Positions 1 to 7,719 of a stretch of 64,000 bases of DNA are shown here, one piece after another; the first letter of the stretch is position 1; each line of letters starts with the position of its first letter. The stretch is from NCBI RefSeq assembly GCF_963675985.1, contig NZ_OY780958.1, forward strand, positions 806,001 to 870,000, in the 5' to 3' direction. The stretch is from an uncultured Roseibium sp. GTDB lineage: Bacteria > Pseudomonadota > Alphaproteobacteria > Rhizobiales > Stappiaceae. The notes under the pieces were generated by a model that searched no databases, was not told the DNA's origin, and saw only the letters and a program-made list of their open reading frames with translations. The position numbers and the translations under genes were made by a program.

Positions 1-166
1 CGACTTGCGCGGCAGGATTGGTTGGAAAAATGAGCGAACCGGGAATGGACACGGGCGGCACGGGAAACCGGGCGGCTTCAGGGCCAAACAGGATTGAAGG
101 CCTTTACTCCGGGTTTGCTGCTGATAGACTCGGTAGGTCATCGTTTGAAGGGCAGTAGACTGAAGT
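1..166. other. Window start, no gene assigned; clpS upstream region
   Basis: No coding frame can be defended in this stretch. One frame ends with a stop at 31-33 and could be the last ten codons of a gene lying off the window, but ten codons are not enough to identify it. The rest is the presumed promoter and leader of clpS. Confidence 0.4.
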
Positions 167-499
167 ATGGCAGGCGGGGCTGACTTTGAAGATGGTGACG
201 GCGACGCCGGAACTGTTGTTGTCACCAGGACCAGAACGAATACCAAGCGCCCGAACCTTTATCGGGTGCTGCTGCTGAACGACGATTACACCCCCATGGA
301 ATTCGTGATTCACGTGGTGGAGAATTTCTTCCAGAAGAACCGGGAAGAGGCCACGCGCATCATGCTCCATGTTCACCATCACGGCGTCGGGGAATGCGGG
401 ATCTTTTCCTACGAAGTCGCGGAGACAAAAGTGACGCAGGTCATGGATTTTGCCCGGAAACACCAGCATCCATTGCAGTGCGTCATGGAGAAAAAGTGA
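167..499 (+). CDS. clpS: ATP-dependent Clp protease adaptor ClpS
   Basis: ClpS is the N-end-rule adaptor that binds proteins with destabilising N-terminal residues and hands them to ClpAP in the cytosol. The 110-residue product has a disordered acidic N-terminus (about residues 1-30), then the ClpS core with the family signatures LLNDDYTPMEFV near residues 42-53 and HVHHHGVGECG near 68-78. It is followed after 12 bases by clpA, the usual arrangement in alphaproteobacteria, so the two are probably co-transcribed. The ATG at 167 gives the normal family length. Identification is by family motifs and neighbour. Confidence 0.96.
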   Translation: MAGGADFEDGDGDAGTVVVTRTRTNTKRPNLYRVLLLNDDYTPMEFVIHVVENFFQKNREEATRIMLHVHHHGVGECGIFSYEVAETKVTQVMDFARKHQHPLQCVMEKK

Positions 500-511
500 A
501 GGATATCACAC

Positions 512-2965
512 GTGCCGTCATTCTCTCGTAGTCTCGAAAAAGCGCTCCATCAGGCATTGGCTTTCGCCAACGAGCGCCAGCAGGAATACGCGACGCTCGA
601 GCATCTGTTGCTTGCGCTCCTGGACGACCAGGACGCGGCCGCGGTCATGCGGGCCTGTAATGTGGATCTGGATGTGATCCGGCGGAATCTGCTCGACTAT
701 ATCGAGACGGAGCTGGACAACCTGGTGACCGACAGCGACGAGGACTCAAAGCCGACCGCTGGTTTCCAGCGGGTGATCCAGCGCGCGGTGATCCATGTCC
801 AGTCTTCCGGCCGGGAAGAGGTGACCGGGGCCAATGTGCTGGTGGCCATCTTTGCCGAGCGTGAAAGCCATGCGGCCTATTTCCTGCAGGATCAGGACAT
901 GACCCGCTACGATGCGGTCAATTACATTTCCCACGGCATCGCCAAGCGGCCAGGCATGGCCGAGGCCCGCCCCGTCGAAGGCGCGGAAGAAGAAGAGGAA
1001 GCCCTGTCGGGCAATCCCAGCGAGAAGACGCCGAAGGCCAAGACCGATGCGCTTGAAGCCTATTGCGTCAACCTCAACGACAAGGCGGAGAAGGGCAAGA
1101 TCGATCCGCTGATCGGCCGTGACGACGAGATTTCCCGCACCATCCAGATCCTGTGCCGGCGGTCCAAGAACAATCCGCTGTTCGTGGGCGATCCAGGCGT
1201 GGGCAAGACTGCGATCGCCGAGGGCCTGGCGCGACGGATCGTCAACGAAGACGTGCCGGACGTGTTGAAGGACGCCACCATCTTTGCGCTCGACATGGGC
1301 GCGTTGCTGGCCGGTACCCGCTATCGGGGCGATTTCGAGGAGCGCCTGAAGCAGGTGGTCAAGGAGATCGAGGACTATCCGGGCGCGGTGATGTTCATCG
1401 ACGAGATCCATACGGTGATCGGTGCCGGCGCGACCTCGGGCGGGGCGATGGATGCCTCGAACCTGTTGAAGCCGGCGCTGGCCTCCGGCGCAATCCGCTG
1501 CGTCGGTTCGACCACCTACAAGGAATACCGGCAGTTCTTCGAAAAGGACCGGGCGCTGGTGCGCCGGTTCCAGAAGATCGACGTGAACGAGCCGACGATC
1601 CCGGACGCCATCGATATCCTGAAGGGCCTGAAGCCCTATTTCGAGGATTTCCACAAGGTCCGCTACACCAATGACGCCATCAAGGCGGCGGTGGAGCTGT
1701 CGGCGAAATATATTTCCGACAGGAAGCTGCCGGACAAGGCGATCGACGTGCTCGACGAGACCGGGGCGTCGCAGATGCTGGTTCCCGAATCCCGCCGGCG
1801 CAAGACGGTCGGCGTCAAGGATATCGAGAACACCATTGCCACAATGGCGCGGATCCCGCCGAAGTCGGTGTCCAAGGACGACGCGGAAGTGCTGTCCAAC
1901 CTGGGGCCGGACCTGAAGCGGGTCGTCTATGGACAGGACGATGCGATCGAGACACTTGCCTCGGCGATCAAGCTGGCTCGGGCCGGCCTGCGCGAGCCGG
2001 ACAAGCCGATCGGCAGCTACCTGTTCTCCGGCCCGACCGGCGTCGGCAAGACGGAAGTGGCGCGCCAGTTGGCATCCTCGCTTGGTGTGGAACTGATCCG
2101 CTTCGACATGTCGGAATACATGGAGCGGCATACGGTGTCGCGCCTGATCGGCGCCCCTCCGGGCTATGTCGGCTTCGACCAGGGCGGTCTTCTGACCGAC
2201 GGTGTCGACCAGCATCCGCATTGCGTGCTGCTGCTCGACGAGATCGAGAAGGCCCATCCGGACCTGTTCAACATCCTGTTGCAGGTGATGGACCATGGCA
2301 AACTGACCGATCACAACGGCAAGCAGGTCGATTTCCGCAATGTCATCCTGATCATGACCACCAATGCCGGGGCCTCCGATATGGCCAAGGCGCCGGTGGG
2401 CTTCAACCGGGTGAAGCGGGAAGGCGACGACGCGGAAGCGATCAACAAGCTGTTCACGCCGGAATTCCGCAACCGCCTCGACGCGGTCATTCCCTTCGGC
2501 AACCTGCCGATGGAAGTGGTCTACAAGGTGGTCGAGAAGTTCGTCATGCAGCTCGAAGTTCAGCTCGCAGATCGCGGCGTGACCTTCGAACTCACCGAAG
2601 GCGCGGTCAAGTGGCTCGCCGACAAGGGGTACGACAGTCAGATGGGCGCGCGCCCACTTGGCCGGATCATCCAGGAACACATCAAGCGGCCTCTGGCCGA
2701 CGAGGTGCTGTTCGGCAAGCTCAAGAAGGGCGGCATGGTCAAGGTCTCCGTCTCCGAGGATAAGGCCGGGCTGCTTCTGGAATCGATCGAGGAGCGGGCG
2801 ACGCCGCCGTCGAAGCCGAAAGCCGCTGCCGCATCCAAGCCGAAGCCGAAGCGTCGTAAGAAACCGGCAGCCAAGGCCTCTTCGTCCAAAACGTCGAAGC
2901 CGGAAAGCGGCAAAGGCGGCGGCGCCAAGAAGAGCCTGGTACCCAAAGTGCCGCTGGCCGACTGA
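512..2965 (+). CDS. clpA: ATP-dependent Clp protease ATP-binding subunit ClpA
   Basis: ClpA is the AAA+ unfoldase of the ClpAP protease. The N domain (about residues 1-150) is followed by a first AAA module with Walker A GDPGVGKT at about 226-233 and Walker B FIDEIH near 295-300, and a second with GPTGVGKT at about 507-514. Translation most likely starts at a GTG (512) behind a GAAGGA-type ribosome site. At 817 residues it is longer than enterobacterial ClpA (about 758). The extra length is mainly a Lys/Ala/Ser/Pro-rich, probably disordered C-terminal tail from about residue 765. Similar basic tails occur in other Hyphomicrobiales ClpA proteins. An acidic run (about 155-165) links the N domain to the first AAA module. 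Confidence 0.97.
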   Translation: MPSFSRSLEKALHQALAFANERQQEYATLEHLLLALLDDQDAAAVMRACNVDLDVIRRNLLDYIETELDNLVTDSDEDSKPTAGFQRVIQRAVIHVQSSGREEVTGANVLVAIFAERESHAAYFLQDQDMTRYDAVNYISHGIAKRPGMAEARPVEGAEEEEEALSGNPSEKTPKAKTDALEAYCVNLNDKAEKGKIDPLIGRDDEISRTIQILCRRSKNNPLFVGDPGVGKTAIAEGLARRIVNEDVPDVLKDATIFALDMGALLAGTRYRGDFEERLKQVVKEIEDYPGAVMFIDEIHTVIGAGATSGGAMDASNLLKPALASGAIRCVGSTTYKEYRQFFEKDRALVRRFQKIDVNEPTIPDAIDILKGLKPYFEDFHKVRYTNDAIKAAVELSAKYISDRKLPDKAIDVLDETGASQMLVPESRRRKTVGVKDIENTIATMARIPPKSVSKDDAEVLSNLGPDLKRVVYGQDDAIETLASAIKLARAGLREPDKPIGSYLFSGPTGVGKTEVARQLASSLGVELIRFDMSEYMERHTVSRLIGAPPGYVGFDQGGLLTDGVDQHPHCVLLLDEIEKAHPDLFNILLQVMDHGKLTDHNGKQVDFRNVILIMTTNAGASDMAKAPVGFNRVKREGDDAEAINKLFTPEFRNRLDAVIPFGNLPMEVVYKVVEKFVMQLEVQLADRGVTFELTEGAVKWLADKGYDSQMGARPLGRIIQEHIKRPLADEVLFGKLKKGGMVKVSVSEDKAGLLLESIEERATPPSKPKAAAASKPKPKRRKKPAAKASSSKTSKPESGKGGGAKKSLVPKVPLAD

Positions 2966-2986
2966 GGCCCATATCCGAAACAAGAC

Positions 2987-3022
2987 AAAAGGCCGGGATG
3001 CGGACTGCGTCCCGGCCTTTTT
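2987..3022 (+). terminator. Rho-independent terminator of clpSA
   Basis: An 8-bp GC stem (GGCCGGGA at 2991-2998 pairing with TCCCGGCC at 3010-3017) is preceded by four A and followed by five T. It starts about 20 bases after the clpA stop, so it probably ends the clpSA transcript. Confidence 0.9.
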
Positions 3023-3060
3023 ATTGAACGAAGCGTGCGGAAAAGTCGGGAGGAAAGCGC

Positions 3061-3687
3061 ATGATCGATCAAACGACCCTGATGACCTATCTGGCCATTC
3101 TGCTCGGTTTTGTTTTGATTCCAGGACCGGCGGTTCTGCTGACGCTTGCCCGCGCTTCGGGCTCGGGAACCCAGGCCGGACTGGCAACGGCACTCGGCAT
3201 TGCGGCGGGGGATCTTGTCCACACCGCATTCACGGTGCTGGGCCTGTCGGCGATGATCCTGACCTCCGCCACGCTATTCAGCGTGATTAAGTATCTCGGC
3301 GCCGCTTATCTGGTTTATATCGGCATCAAGGCCTTCCGAGACCGGACGCCGGTGCGTGTCCGTACCGGTGACGGCGGGGTCTCTCCCCTGCAGGCGTTCC
3401 GACAGGCGGTTCTGGCGGAGGTTTTGAACCCGAAATCCGCCATGTTCTTCCTGGCCTTCCTGCCGCAATTCGTTCGGCCGGAAAACGGTTCGGTCGCGCT
3501 GCAACTGTCCGTGCTCGGTGTACTGTTCGTCGCCATGGGGCTTTTGAGCACCCTGACTGTTGCCGTCTTCGCCGGCGGTATTGGCCGCTTGCTCCGCCGC
3601 AGCGAAACGGTCATGCGCTGGCAGGGCAAGGTGATCGGCACCATCTACTGCGCCCTCGGCCTGCGCCTGGCGCTTCAGGAGCGGTGA
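3061..3687 (+). CDS. LysE/RhtB family amino-acid exporter
   Basis: Inner-membrane protein of 208 residues, the usual LysE/RhtB length, with about six hydrophobic segments. The family signature GFVLIPGPAVLLTL lies at about residues 16-29 and the conserved LNPKSAMFFLAFLPQF block at about 122-137. Members export amino acids or homoserine lactones; the substrate cannot be read from sequence. The ATG at 3061 has a strong upstream GGGAGGAAAG ribosome site. It is a single gene, insulated from clpA by a terminator. Confidence 0.93.
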   Translation: MIDQTTLMTYLAILLGFVLIPGPAVLLTLARASGSGTQAGLATALGIAAGDLVHTAFTVLGLSAMILTSATLFSVIKYLGAAYLVYIGIKAFRDRTPVRVRTGDGGVSPLQAFRQAVLAEVLNPKSAMFFLAFLPQFVRPENGSVALQLSVLGVLFVAMGLLSTLTVAVFAGGIGRLLRRSETVMRWQGKVIGTIYCALGLRLALQER

Positions 3688-3754
3688 GATTGAAGAAGGT
3701 TTTCTCCTGGGTGCTGGCGAAGATGGCGCGGCCGGTGCATCCCGGATCCCCGAA

Positions 3755-3796
3755 TTGACAAATTGTCGCGATCCGTTTTTATAAGGAAACCTTCCT
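3755..3796 (+). promoter_or_regulatory. Likely sigma-70 promoter with operator ahead of azlCD
   Basis: A consensus -35 TTGACA (3755-3760) is followed after 17 bases by TTTATA (3778-3783) as a -10. Two inverted repeats overlap it: GACAA-A-TTGTC (3757-3767) on the -35 and AGGAA-ACC-TTCCT (3784-3796) just after the -10. The second position suits a repressor site. No regulator gene is adjacent, so the binding protein is unknown. Confidence 0.5.
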
Positions 3797-3836
3797 AATC
3801 CCCGTTTCCAGATCCTGCTTTCCTGATCCGGTAGTG

Positions 3837-4595
3837 ATGGCTTCCAGTAACGAAATCGATCCGACCGGCGAATCCGGTTCCATTCTTCCTTCCCGCGTCT
3901 GGGCCCTGCGCGGCGCGCGTGCGGCGATGTCCATTCCGGCGCTGATTCTTTCCGCGGCCTTTGTCGGTTATGCGGGCCTGGCGCGTGAGACCGGTTTGTC
4001 CCTGACAGAGACGCTGGCGATGACCGGCCTGATCTGGGCGCTGCCGTCGATCGTGGTGCTGACCGGTGCGCTCAATTCCGGGATGGGCCTTGTTCCTGCA
4101 GCGATCGCAGTCGCGCTCGCCTCCGTGCGTCTGATGCCCATGACCATGGCACTGATGCCGATGCTCAAGGTGGAGGGGAAGACGAAGCGCTGGCAGCTTC
4201 TGATCGCCTCTCATTTCGTGGCCGTGACCGCCTGGGTCTATGCCATGCGCAACCTGCCGGACATGCCACGCGAGGCCCGATTGCCGTTTTTCCTCGGCTT
4301 CGGCTTTGCGATCACCAGTTTCGTCTTCAGCGTGACCGGGATCGCCTATTTGCTGGTGGAGCGTCTGCCGCCGATTCTGGCAGGCAGCCTGCTTTTGCTG
4401 ACGCCGGTCTATTTCCTGTGTTCGCTCTGGGGCGCCTCGCGACTCATGGCCGACAAACTGGCCCTGGCGACCGGTCTGGCGCTCGGGCCGGTATTTTTCG
4501 TCTACGTGCCCGGGCTCGACCTGCTTTGGACCGGCCTTGTCGGCGGCACGGCGGCCTATCTGATCCACCGCGTCATGCGCAGGAGGCTGTCATGA
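3837..4595 (+). CDS. azlC: AzlC family branched-chain amino-acid exporter, large subunit
   Basis: Multi-pass inner-membrane protein of about 252 residues. It matches AzlC in length, hydropathy and in the N-terminal region around GYAGLARETGLSL, followed by the helix ending GALNSGMGLVPAA. AzlC works with the small subunit AzlD to export branched-chain amino acids and analogues. The start is taken as the ATG at 3837; a GTG lies immediately before it at 3834, and neither has a strong ribosome site. Its stop overlaps the azlD start (ATGA), so the two are translationally coupled. Confidence 0.92.
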   Translation: MASSNEIDPTGESGSILPSRVWALRGARAAMSIPALILSAAFVGYAGLARETGLSLTETLAMTGLIWALPSIVVLTGALNSGMGLVPAAIAVALASVRLMPMTMALMPMLKVEGKTKRWQLLIASHFVAVTAWVYAMRNLPDMPREARLPFFLGFGFAITSFVFSVTGIAYLLVERLPPILAGSLLLLTPVYFLCSLWGASRLMADKLALATGLALGPVFFVYVPGLDLLWTGLVGGTAAYLIHRVMRRRLS

Positions 4596-4945
4596 ACGAG
4601 GTTGCCTGGTGGTGGCCCTATGTGATGATCGTGGTGGCCGGCTGGATCGCTACGGACATGTGGCGCTGGCTCGGCGTGTTCGCGGGCGGACGCCTGCGCG
4701 AGGACAGCGAGCTCTTCATCTGGGTGCGTTGTGTGGCCACCGCCCTGGTCGCAGGAGTCATCTCCAAGCTGATCCTGTTTCCCAACGGTATTCTGGCCGA
4801 AACCCCCATGTGGCTGCGCCTCGTGGCGGCGGGTGCCGGCTTTGCGGCCTTTCTGGCCGTTCGTCAGATGGTGATCGTCGGCGTACTCGTCGGGGTGGCG
4901 GTGCTGATCTGCGGCTGGCTGCTGCTCGGCGGGGTGTCGGGGTAG
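4592..4945 (+). CDS. azlD: AzlD family branched-chain amino-acid exporter, small subunit
   Basis: A 117-residue protein with about four hydrophobic helices, the size and topology of AzlD, encoded directly after azlC with an ATGA overlap and an AGGAGG ribosome site (4581-4586) inside the azlC end. It is the partner subunit of the branched-chain amino-acid exporter. The identification rests on hydropathy, size and the azlC neighbour more than on strong motifs. Confidence 0.88.
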   Translation: MNEVAWWWPYVMIVVAGWIATDMWRWLGVFAGGRLREDSELFIWVRCVATALVAGVISKLILFPNGILAETPMWLRLVAAGAGFAAFLAVRQMVIVGVLVGVAVLICGWLLLGGVSG

Positions 4946-5074
4946 GGGCGCGCAAAGCCTTTTCTGACTATCGACCGTTATCGCGGCCGCAGCGAAGCGG
5001 AGGGCCGTGGATTCGCGACCTGTCTCGGATGTTCGGGGCAGGCCGGTATCGTGCACGAGACCAGTCTTCCTAGT

Positions 5075-6046
5075 CTATCTCTTGCCACCATAAATCTCCC
5101 CCAGTGCCCCGGCAATCTCGGCCATCGCCTCACGCAGATCGGGAGGGGAGAGAACTTCCGCTTCCGCTCCGAAGCGCAACAGGTCGACACAGGTCTGGCG
5201 GATGGAGCCGATAGGCAGGGTGACGGTGATCCAGCCGGTCTCATCCGGCGCATCGTCGAAATCCGCATGGGCGCAGACGTAGGGTGGCAGGAAGGCCTCG
5301 AACATCTTTCGTCCCCAAGGGGACAGGCGCAGGGTGGCAAGGTTCGGGTGGAGTTCGGCTTCAAGGCGGCGGGTGTTCTCGTGCCAATAGGCGGCAAGAT
5401 CGAAATCCGCCGGGCGTTCGAAATGCGTATCGCTCAGGGAGAATTCCAGGATCCGGGAAATGCGGTAGGTGCGCGGGCTGCCGTCAACGGCGCCCGCCAG
5501 ATACCAGGAGCCGCTTTTCAGGACGATGCCGAGTGGAGCCACGCGCCGCCGTTTTTCTTCCTTCCAGGTCCGGTAGTGGATGTCGATGAAGCGCTGGTCC
5601 CAGACGGCTTTCGCCACCTCCTGCAGATGCGTCGGCTGTTCGGCTTCGGTAAACCAGGCCGGGGCGTCGAGGAAAAACCGGTTCTGCATCTGCTCCGCGC
5701 TTTTGCGCAGACCTTCGGGGAGGGCGGTCAGCAGCTTGGTTTTTGCGCCCGCCATGACCGCGCCGAGTCCAAGATCGGCAGCCGGCCCCGGAAGGCCGGT
5801 GAGGAACAGAGCGTCGGCTTCTTGCGCCGACAGGCCGTTCAGACGGGTGCGGTAACCGCCCAGCAGCCGGTAGCCGCCCTCCGATCCCCGTTCGCTGTAG
5901 ACCGGGATGCCGGCCTCGCTCAGGGAATCGATGTCCCGGTAGATCGTGCGTTCGGAGACTTCGAATTCGTCGGCAAGCATTCCGGCTGTGACCCGGCCTT
6001 TCGCCTGCAGGGTGAGGAGGATGGAAAGAAGGCGGCTGGCTCGCAT
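5075..6046 (-). CDS. HTH-WYL transcriptional regulator (YafY/DeoR-like)
   Basis: A 323-residue regulator. A winged HTH_11 domain is at about residues 1-60 (DEFEVSERTIYRDIDSLSEAG). A WYL domain in the middle has the usual ligand-sensing core, with the characteristic block around APLGIVLKSGSWYLAGAVDG. A WCX-like C-terminal segment follows. WYL proteins sense small ligands or nucleic acids. The start is set at the ATG at 6046 because the frame upstream is not conserved in character and would run into the divergent gene. It is transcribed away from the glutathione transferase gene with 100 bases between them, which suggests it controls that gene. Confidence 0.92.
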   Translation of the reverse strand: MRASRLLSILLTLQAKGRVTAGMLADEFEVSERTIYRDIDSLSEAGIPVYSERGSEGGYRLLGGYRTRLNGLSAQEADALFLTGLPGPAADLGLGAVMAGAKTKLLTALPEGLRKSAEQMQNRFFLDAPAWFTEAEQPTHLQEVAKAVWDQRFIDIHYRTWKEEKRRRVAPLGIVLKSGSWYLAGAVDGSPRTYRISRILEFSLSDTHFERPADFDLAAYWHENTRRLEAELHPNLATLRLSPWGRKMFEAFLPPYVCAHADFDDAPDETGWITVTLPIGSIRQTCVDLLRFGAEAEVLSPPDLREAMAEIAGALGEIYGGKR

Positions 6047-6064
6047 GAAAAAACTATAATCCAA

Positions 6065-6083
6065 CCTGACAAAAATTGACAGG
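6065..6083. promoter_or_regulatory. Candidate WYL-regulator operator between divergent genes
   Basis: In the 100-base divergent spacer the sequence CCTGACAAAAATTGACAGG combines a short inverted repeat (CCTG/CAGG) with a direct repeat of TGACA spaced by six bases. Its position between regulator and transferase gene suits an operator. This is inference from position and symmetry only. Confidence 0.3.
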
Positions 6084-6146
6084 TATGTCGCCGTAGGTTG
6101 CGTCAGGCGCCGGTTCATGCGCCCTAAACCTGGAGAAAAGGACATC

Positions 6147-6791
6147 ATGCAGGACAAGATCACCTTCTATTATGCACCGCAGACCCGCGCACGCAGTGTC
6201 ATGGTTCTTCTGGACGAACTGAACGCGCCGCACGATCTGCACATCCTGAACATGAAGGCAGGCGAGCAGAGGCAGCCGGAATTTCTAGATATCAATCCGC
6301 TCGGCAAGGTGCCGACCATCCGCCACGGCGAGGCCGTCGTGACGGAGCAAGTCGCGATTCACATCTATCTCGGCGATCTCTTTGCCGAAGCGGGGCTGAC
6401 ACCGGCGATTGACGATCCGCTGCGCGGACCTTATCTGCGCTGGCTGGTCTATTACGCGGCCTGCTTCGAGCCGGCGGTCGTCGACCGTTTCATGAAGCGT
6501 GACCCCGCGCCGGAAACGCAGTCGCCCTATGGCACCGATGACCAGGTGATGGACATGCTTCGGGCCCAACTCGCGAAGGGGCCTTACATGCTCGGCGACA
6601 GGTTCACGGTGGCGGATGTCTTGTGGGGAACGGCCCTCTACTGGACGCTGCAATTCGGCATTGTTCCGGACTATCCGGAATTCAAGGACTATGCCGCCCG
6701 CATGAGCGAGCGGCCCGCCTTCAAACGCGCAGCGGAAAAGGATGCGGCGATCGCGGCCGAGCATGAGGCCGAGGTGGCTGGGAAAGGGTGA
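6147..6791 (+). CDS. Glutathione S-transferase family protein
   Basis: A 214-residue cytosolic protein with an N-terminal thioredoxin-like domain (about residues 1-80, including the cis-proline segment GKVPTI and the following EQVAIHIYL) and an all-helical C-terminal domain with the GST N-capping region near FTVADVLWG. Members conjugate glutathione to electrophiles or reduce peroxides; the substrate is not predictable. The ATG at 6147 has a GGAGAAAAGG ribosome site and the length is typical. It is divergent from the WYL regulator. Confidence 0.93.
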   Translation: MQDKITFYYAPQTRARSVMVLLDELNAPHDLHILNMKAGEQRQPEFLDINPLGKVPTIRHGEAVVTEQVAIHIYLGDLFAEAGLTPAIDDPLRGPYLRWLVYYAACFEPAVVDRFMKRDPAPETQSPYGTDDQVMDMLRAQLAKGPYMLGDRFTVADVLWGTALYWTLQFGIVPDYPEFKDYAARMSERPAFKRAAEKDAAIAAEHEAEVAGKG

Positions 6792-6816
6792 GGTTTGAAT
6801 CCAAGTTCGGAGTAGG

Positions 6817-6932
6817 CTCCCCCCTCCCATGGGGACGAGGGGTAGGGTGAGGGGATATAGCCTCAGTAAAATACCGAGAGTATGCCCTCCTCACCCGGAG
6901 CTTCGTTCCGACCCCTCCCAATGGGAGAGGTA
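6817..6932. repeat. Dispersed palindromic repeat, CTCTCCC/GGGAGAG family, copy 1
   Basis: Intergenic element with CCCCTCCCATGGGG near its left end and CCCTCCCAATGGGAGAGG near its right end, and an internal CTCACCCGGAGC. Two further copies lie at 61893-62002 and 62976-63086. The layout (outer palindromes flanking GGTGAGGGG/CCTCACCC arms) matches an intergenic repeat widespread in Hyphomicrobiales. This copy is the most diverged of the three. Confidence 0.8.
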
Positions 6933-6988
6933 ATTCTGCGCGTGGCTGATGTTCGTCACTTGAACCCGATCTCAGAGGTGATGCCGAT

Positions 6989-7417
6989 TTAACCCAGCAC
7001 CGCCCGGATTTTTTCCGCATTGGCGGCAAGCACATCGTTGTCGGCCATTTCGCCGGTGTGGGCGCGCAGTTTGACGCCGTCGAAACGGGGGATCACGTGG
7101 ACGTGGGTGTGGAACACCACCTGGCCGCCGGCGGGTTCGGAGAACTGCTGGATGGTGGTGCCGTCCGCATCGAAGGCCTTGACCACGGCGGCGGCCATCT
7201 TCTTCACCGTCGCCATGACGGCGAACAGGTCGTCCTCGGCGATGTCGAAGATATTGCGCGAGGGGGCCTTCGGGACGACCAGGACATGACCGTCGCCGCG
7301 GGGCATGATGTCCATGATCACCAGGGTCTTGGCATCCTCGTAGATCTTGTGGCTCGGCAGCTCGCCACGCAGGATTTTCGCAAAAACATTCTGGTCGTCG
7401 TAGGCAGGTGCAGACAT
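6989..7417 (-). CDS. HIT family nucleotide-binding hydrolase
   Basis: A 142-residue histidine-triad protein with the catalytic motif HTHVHVIP at about residues 97-104 and the N-terminal signature FAKILRGELPSHKIYED. HIT proteins hydrolyse nucleoside phosphoramidates or dinucleotides and bind their substrate through the triad. The ATG at 7417 is preferred over an earlier in-frame start because it gives the family length and sits behind a GGGGACGG ribosome site. It is transcribed alone, with a repeat-rich spacer upstream. Confidence 0.93.
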   Translation of the reverse strand: MSAPAYDDQNVFAKILRGELPSHKIYEDAKTLVIMDIMPRGDGHVLVVPKAPSRNIFDIAEDDLFAVMATVKKMAAAVVKAFDADGTTIQQFSEPAGGQVVFHTHVHVIPRFDGVKLRAHTGEMADNDVLAANAEKIRAVLG

Positions 7418-7538
7418 TTCCGTCCCCCAAATAGAAATCGTTGAAGCGGAGACTAGCGACTGGGACGGTCCTGCTGCAAGGGGCAATTGCCGTTGGTTGA
7501 GGGTGCTCAAGTGGTGCTTCAAGGAAAGCTCGCAAATC

Positions 7539-7634
7539 GAGTCAACGCGGTCTTCAGAAACCGATTCAAGTTCGGGGTCCGCCAGTTCACGTGTCGATTC
7601 AGGTGTTGGTGAAAAGCCGATTCAAAAGAATCGG
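7539..7634. repeat. GANTC-rich repeat element, intergenic copy
   Basis: Five GANTC sites (7539, 7563, 7596, 7619, 7628) lie within 94 bases of the spacer between the HIT and protease genes. The element begins TCTTCAGAAACCGATTC (7551) and ends in a perfect hairpin CCGATTC-AAAA-GAATCGG (7617-7634). A related element lies inside the coding sequence at 11279-11342. GANTC is the target of the alphaproteobacterial methylase CcrM. The rest of the 302-base gap (7418-7719) holds nothing recognised. Confidence 0.6.
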
Positions 7635-7719
7635 TTGGGCGTATCCGTTGAAGCGGTGATTTATTCGTGGTCCGCTTCATCCCGTTTCTTGGGCCGCATT
7701 GTGGCTTTGTGTTTGGGAT

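Noticed and set aside
746..3229. An 827-codon open frame on the minus strand opposite clpA
   Set aside because: It is the antisense shadow of a highly GC-rich gene. The product is rich in Arg, His and Gly with no domain, and clpA on the other strand is certain.
6792..6988. CRISPR-like appearance of the short palindromes between the GST and HIT genes
   Set aside because: The units are a single dispersed palindromic element, not regularly spaced repeats with unique spacers. No cas gene is present in the window.
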